A stretch of DNA of 5,878 nucleotides from Flavobacteriaceae bacterium. Lineage in GTDB: Bacteria; Bacteroidota; Bacteroidia; Flavobacteriales; Flavobacteriaceae. Made by a program: the position numbers and the translations under genes. How positions within the stretch are numbered: the stretch's first letter is position 1; each line of letters starts with the position of its first letter. Under the pieces are notes generated by a model. That model had not been told where the DNA came from and ran no database searches. It saw nothing but the letters and a program-made list of their open reading frames with translations. Shown piece by piece: positions 4,829 through 5,878 of the stretch. The stretch is from assembly GCA_003511845.1 (NCBI GenBank), contig DOIV01000323.1, positions 2,530 through 8,407 of the forward strand, in the 5' to 3' direction.

Positions 4829-5878
4829 AAAGGTCACCCTAATACTCTTAGTATTTATTTTTATAGCATTGCAAAGTAATGCACAAGACACCCCCAAAGA
4901 TACCATAAACAGCTTACAAGTAGTAGATAGTTTGAGTGTAAAAGCTATTGACACTATTCCTGAGAAAAAAATAACTTTAACAGATATTAATTTCAGGAAA
5001 GTTAACACTTATGTTTTAGGTGGTATTTCTGTTAAAGGTAATGAACAATTTACAGACCAATCCATTACTGTTTTTTCTGAATTGGTGGTTGGACAGCCTA
5101 TAAAGATACCTGGCGACAAATTAACTTCTGCTATTAAAAAGTTATGGAATTCTAAATTATTTAGCCATGTAGATGTTTATGCATCAAAAATTGATGGAAA
5201 CACTATATATCTAGAATTTGAGGTACAAGAGCTTTCTAAAATAAGTAATGTTACTGTTGAAGGAGTTAAAAAAAGTAAAGGTGAAGAATTAATTAAAGAA
5301 ACTGAGTTTAAAAAAGGAGCAATGCTCACAGAGAATTTGGTAACCACTACAAAAAATTATATCAAAAAGAAATTTGTTGATAAAGGCTTTTTAAAAACAA
5401 AAGTTACTATAGATACTAAAATTGATACAACTGGTAATAATGCTAAAAAAGCACTAATCGTAATTGATAAAGGGAATAAAATTAAAATTAGAAACTTACG
5501 CTTTCATGGAAATGAAAAATTCAGTGACAAGCGTTTGAAAAAAGCTCTTAAAAAAACCAAACAAAAAAAACCGCTACGCTTTTGGAAAGCTTCAAAGTTT
5601 ATTGAAGAAGAGTACGAAAAAGATTTAGAAAGATTGGTTGAAAAATATCAAGAAAAAGGATTTAGAGATGCTCAAGTTTTAAAAGATTCAATTTCTTGGA
5701 ATGATGACAATACTATCAATTTAGATATTACAGTAAATGAAGGTAGAAAATATTATTTTGGAGATATTGAATTTTTAGGAAATACTGTTTATTCAGATAC
5801 TATATTAACACAGTTTCTAGGTCTAAGTAAAGGCGATGTTTACAATGGTAAATTGTTAAATGAGCGTATTAAAGGAGA
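4821..5878 (+). CDS. bamA: Outer membrane protein assembly factor BamA, N-terminal part (runs off the right edge)
   Basis: The frame is open from the ATG at 4821 to the end of the window: 352 codons, no stop. Residues 1-22 are a signal peptide (MIKK, a hydrophobic run LILLVFIFIAL, then SNAQ). A polar linker of about 40 residues follows. POTRA repeats then appear: about 64-138 (GGISVKGNEQFTD ... LFSHVDVYA ... VQE), 140-218 (ISNVTVEGV ... KGFLKTKVTI ... DKG), 219-308 (KIRNLRFHGNEKFSD ... KGFRDAQV ... VNEG), and 309 onward (YYFGDIEFLGNTVYSD ... LGLSKGDVY), cut by the edge. The GNxxFsD opening and closing VxEG of each repeat are typical. The missing remainder should hold the last POTRA repeats and the 16-strand barrel. 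BamA folds and inserts outer-membrane barrels and is generally essential. The start overlaps the uppS end by 8 nt in another frame, suggesting coupled translation. A TamA-like paralogue is less likely given the context. Confidence 0.93.
   Translation, partial: MIKKVTLILLVFIFIALQSNAQDTPKDTINSLQVVDSLSVKAIDTIPEKKITLTDINFRKVNTYVLGGISVKGNEQFTDQSITVFSELVVGQPIKIPGDKLTSAIKKLWNSKLFSHVDVYASKIDGNTIYLEFEVQELSKISNVTVEGVKKSKGEELIKETEFKKGAMLTENLVTTTKNYIKKKFVDKGFLKTKVTIDTKIDTTGNNAKKALIVIDKGNKIKIRNLRFHGNEKFSDKRLKKALKKTKQKKPLRFWKASKFIEEEYEKDLERLVEKYQEKGFRDAQVLKDSISWNDDNTINLDITVNEGRKYYFGDIEFLGNTVYSDTILTQFLGLSKGDVYNGKLLNERIKG

Noticed and set aside
4718..5008. 96-codon minus-strand open frame across the uppS-bamA junction
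   Set aside because: It runs antisense to the conserved end of UppS and the BamA signal peptide and linker. Its hydrophobic translation comes from antisense reading of A-rich codons, and it has no plausible promoter.
5530..5580. Lysine-rich stretch with an A8 run in the third POTRA repeat of BamA, as a possible frameshift or slippage site
   Set aside because: The frame continues with good POTRA sequence on both sides, and a basic segment before the FWKASKF helix looks normal for Bacteroidota BamA as I remember it.
1..5878. Search for RNA genes, CRISPR arrays, insertion sequences, riboswitches and toxin-antitoxin pairs
   Set aside because: No direct repeat arrays, transposase motifs, tRNA-like cloverleafs or long structured leaders were seen by eye; almost all of the window is accounted for by conserved genes.

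Overview
The window is AT-rich (by eye about two thirds A+T) and carries a gene set and order typical of Bacteroidota, most likely a marine-type member of the Flavobacteriaceae. Pointers to this are the near absence of Shine-Dalgarno sequences, three perfect TAnnTTTG promoter -7 elements, a DUF6089-type outer-membrane protein, a PdxJ of the Bacteroidota type (VNINKIATLRN motif), and the run nadK - DUF6089 - uppS - bamA. I recall this run as widely conserved in Flavobacteriia, but I could not search for it here.

Layout. On the minus strand, read right to left: pdxJ (1609 to 869), an alpha/beta-hydrolase sharing an ATGA stop/start overlap with it (872 to 102), then the first 17 codons of a small membrane protein that looks like the phage-holin-4 (DUF360-type) family (53 to the window edge). 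On the plus strand, read left to right: a CBS-domain protein (1697-2356), nadK (2369-3256), a 139-bp gap with two inverted repeats and a promoter-like box, the DUF6089 protein (3396-4070), uppS (4076-4828), and bamA, which overlaps uppS by 8 nt and runs off the right edge (4821-5878). The two transcription units diverge from an 87-bp intergenic region (1610-1696) with promoter-like boxes on both strands.

How the genes fit together. The left half concerns cofactors: PdxJ closes the pyridoxine 5'-phosphate ring and NadK makes NADP, with a CBS/ACT-like protein of unknown ligand directly upstream of nadK. The right half concerns the envelope: UppS makes the C55 lipid carrier for peptidoglycan and surface glycans, BamA inserts outer-membrane beta-barrels, and the DUF6089 protein is itself probably a small outer-membrane barrel. 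Spacing of 12, 5 and -8 nt suggests two plus-strand sub-operons (CBS-nadK and DUF6089-uppS-bamA) separated by the 139-bp gap.

Four genes need start sites shorter than the longest open frame: pdxJ, the CBS gene, the DUF6089 gene and uppS. No mobile element, CRISPR array, RNA gene or clearly novel system is visible. This is a conserved housekeeping region, and the open questions are the CBS protein, the DUF6089 protein and the inverted repeat ahead of it.
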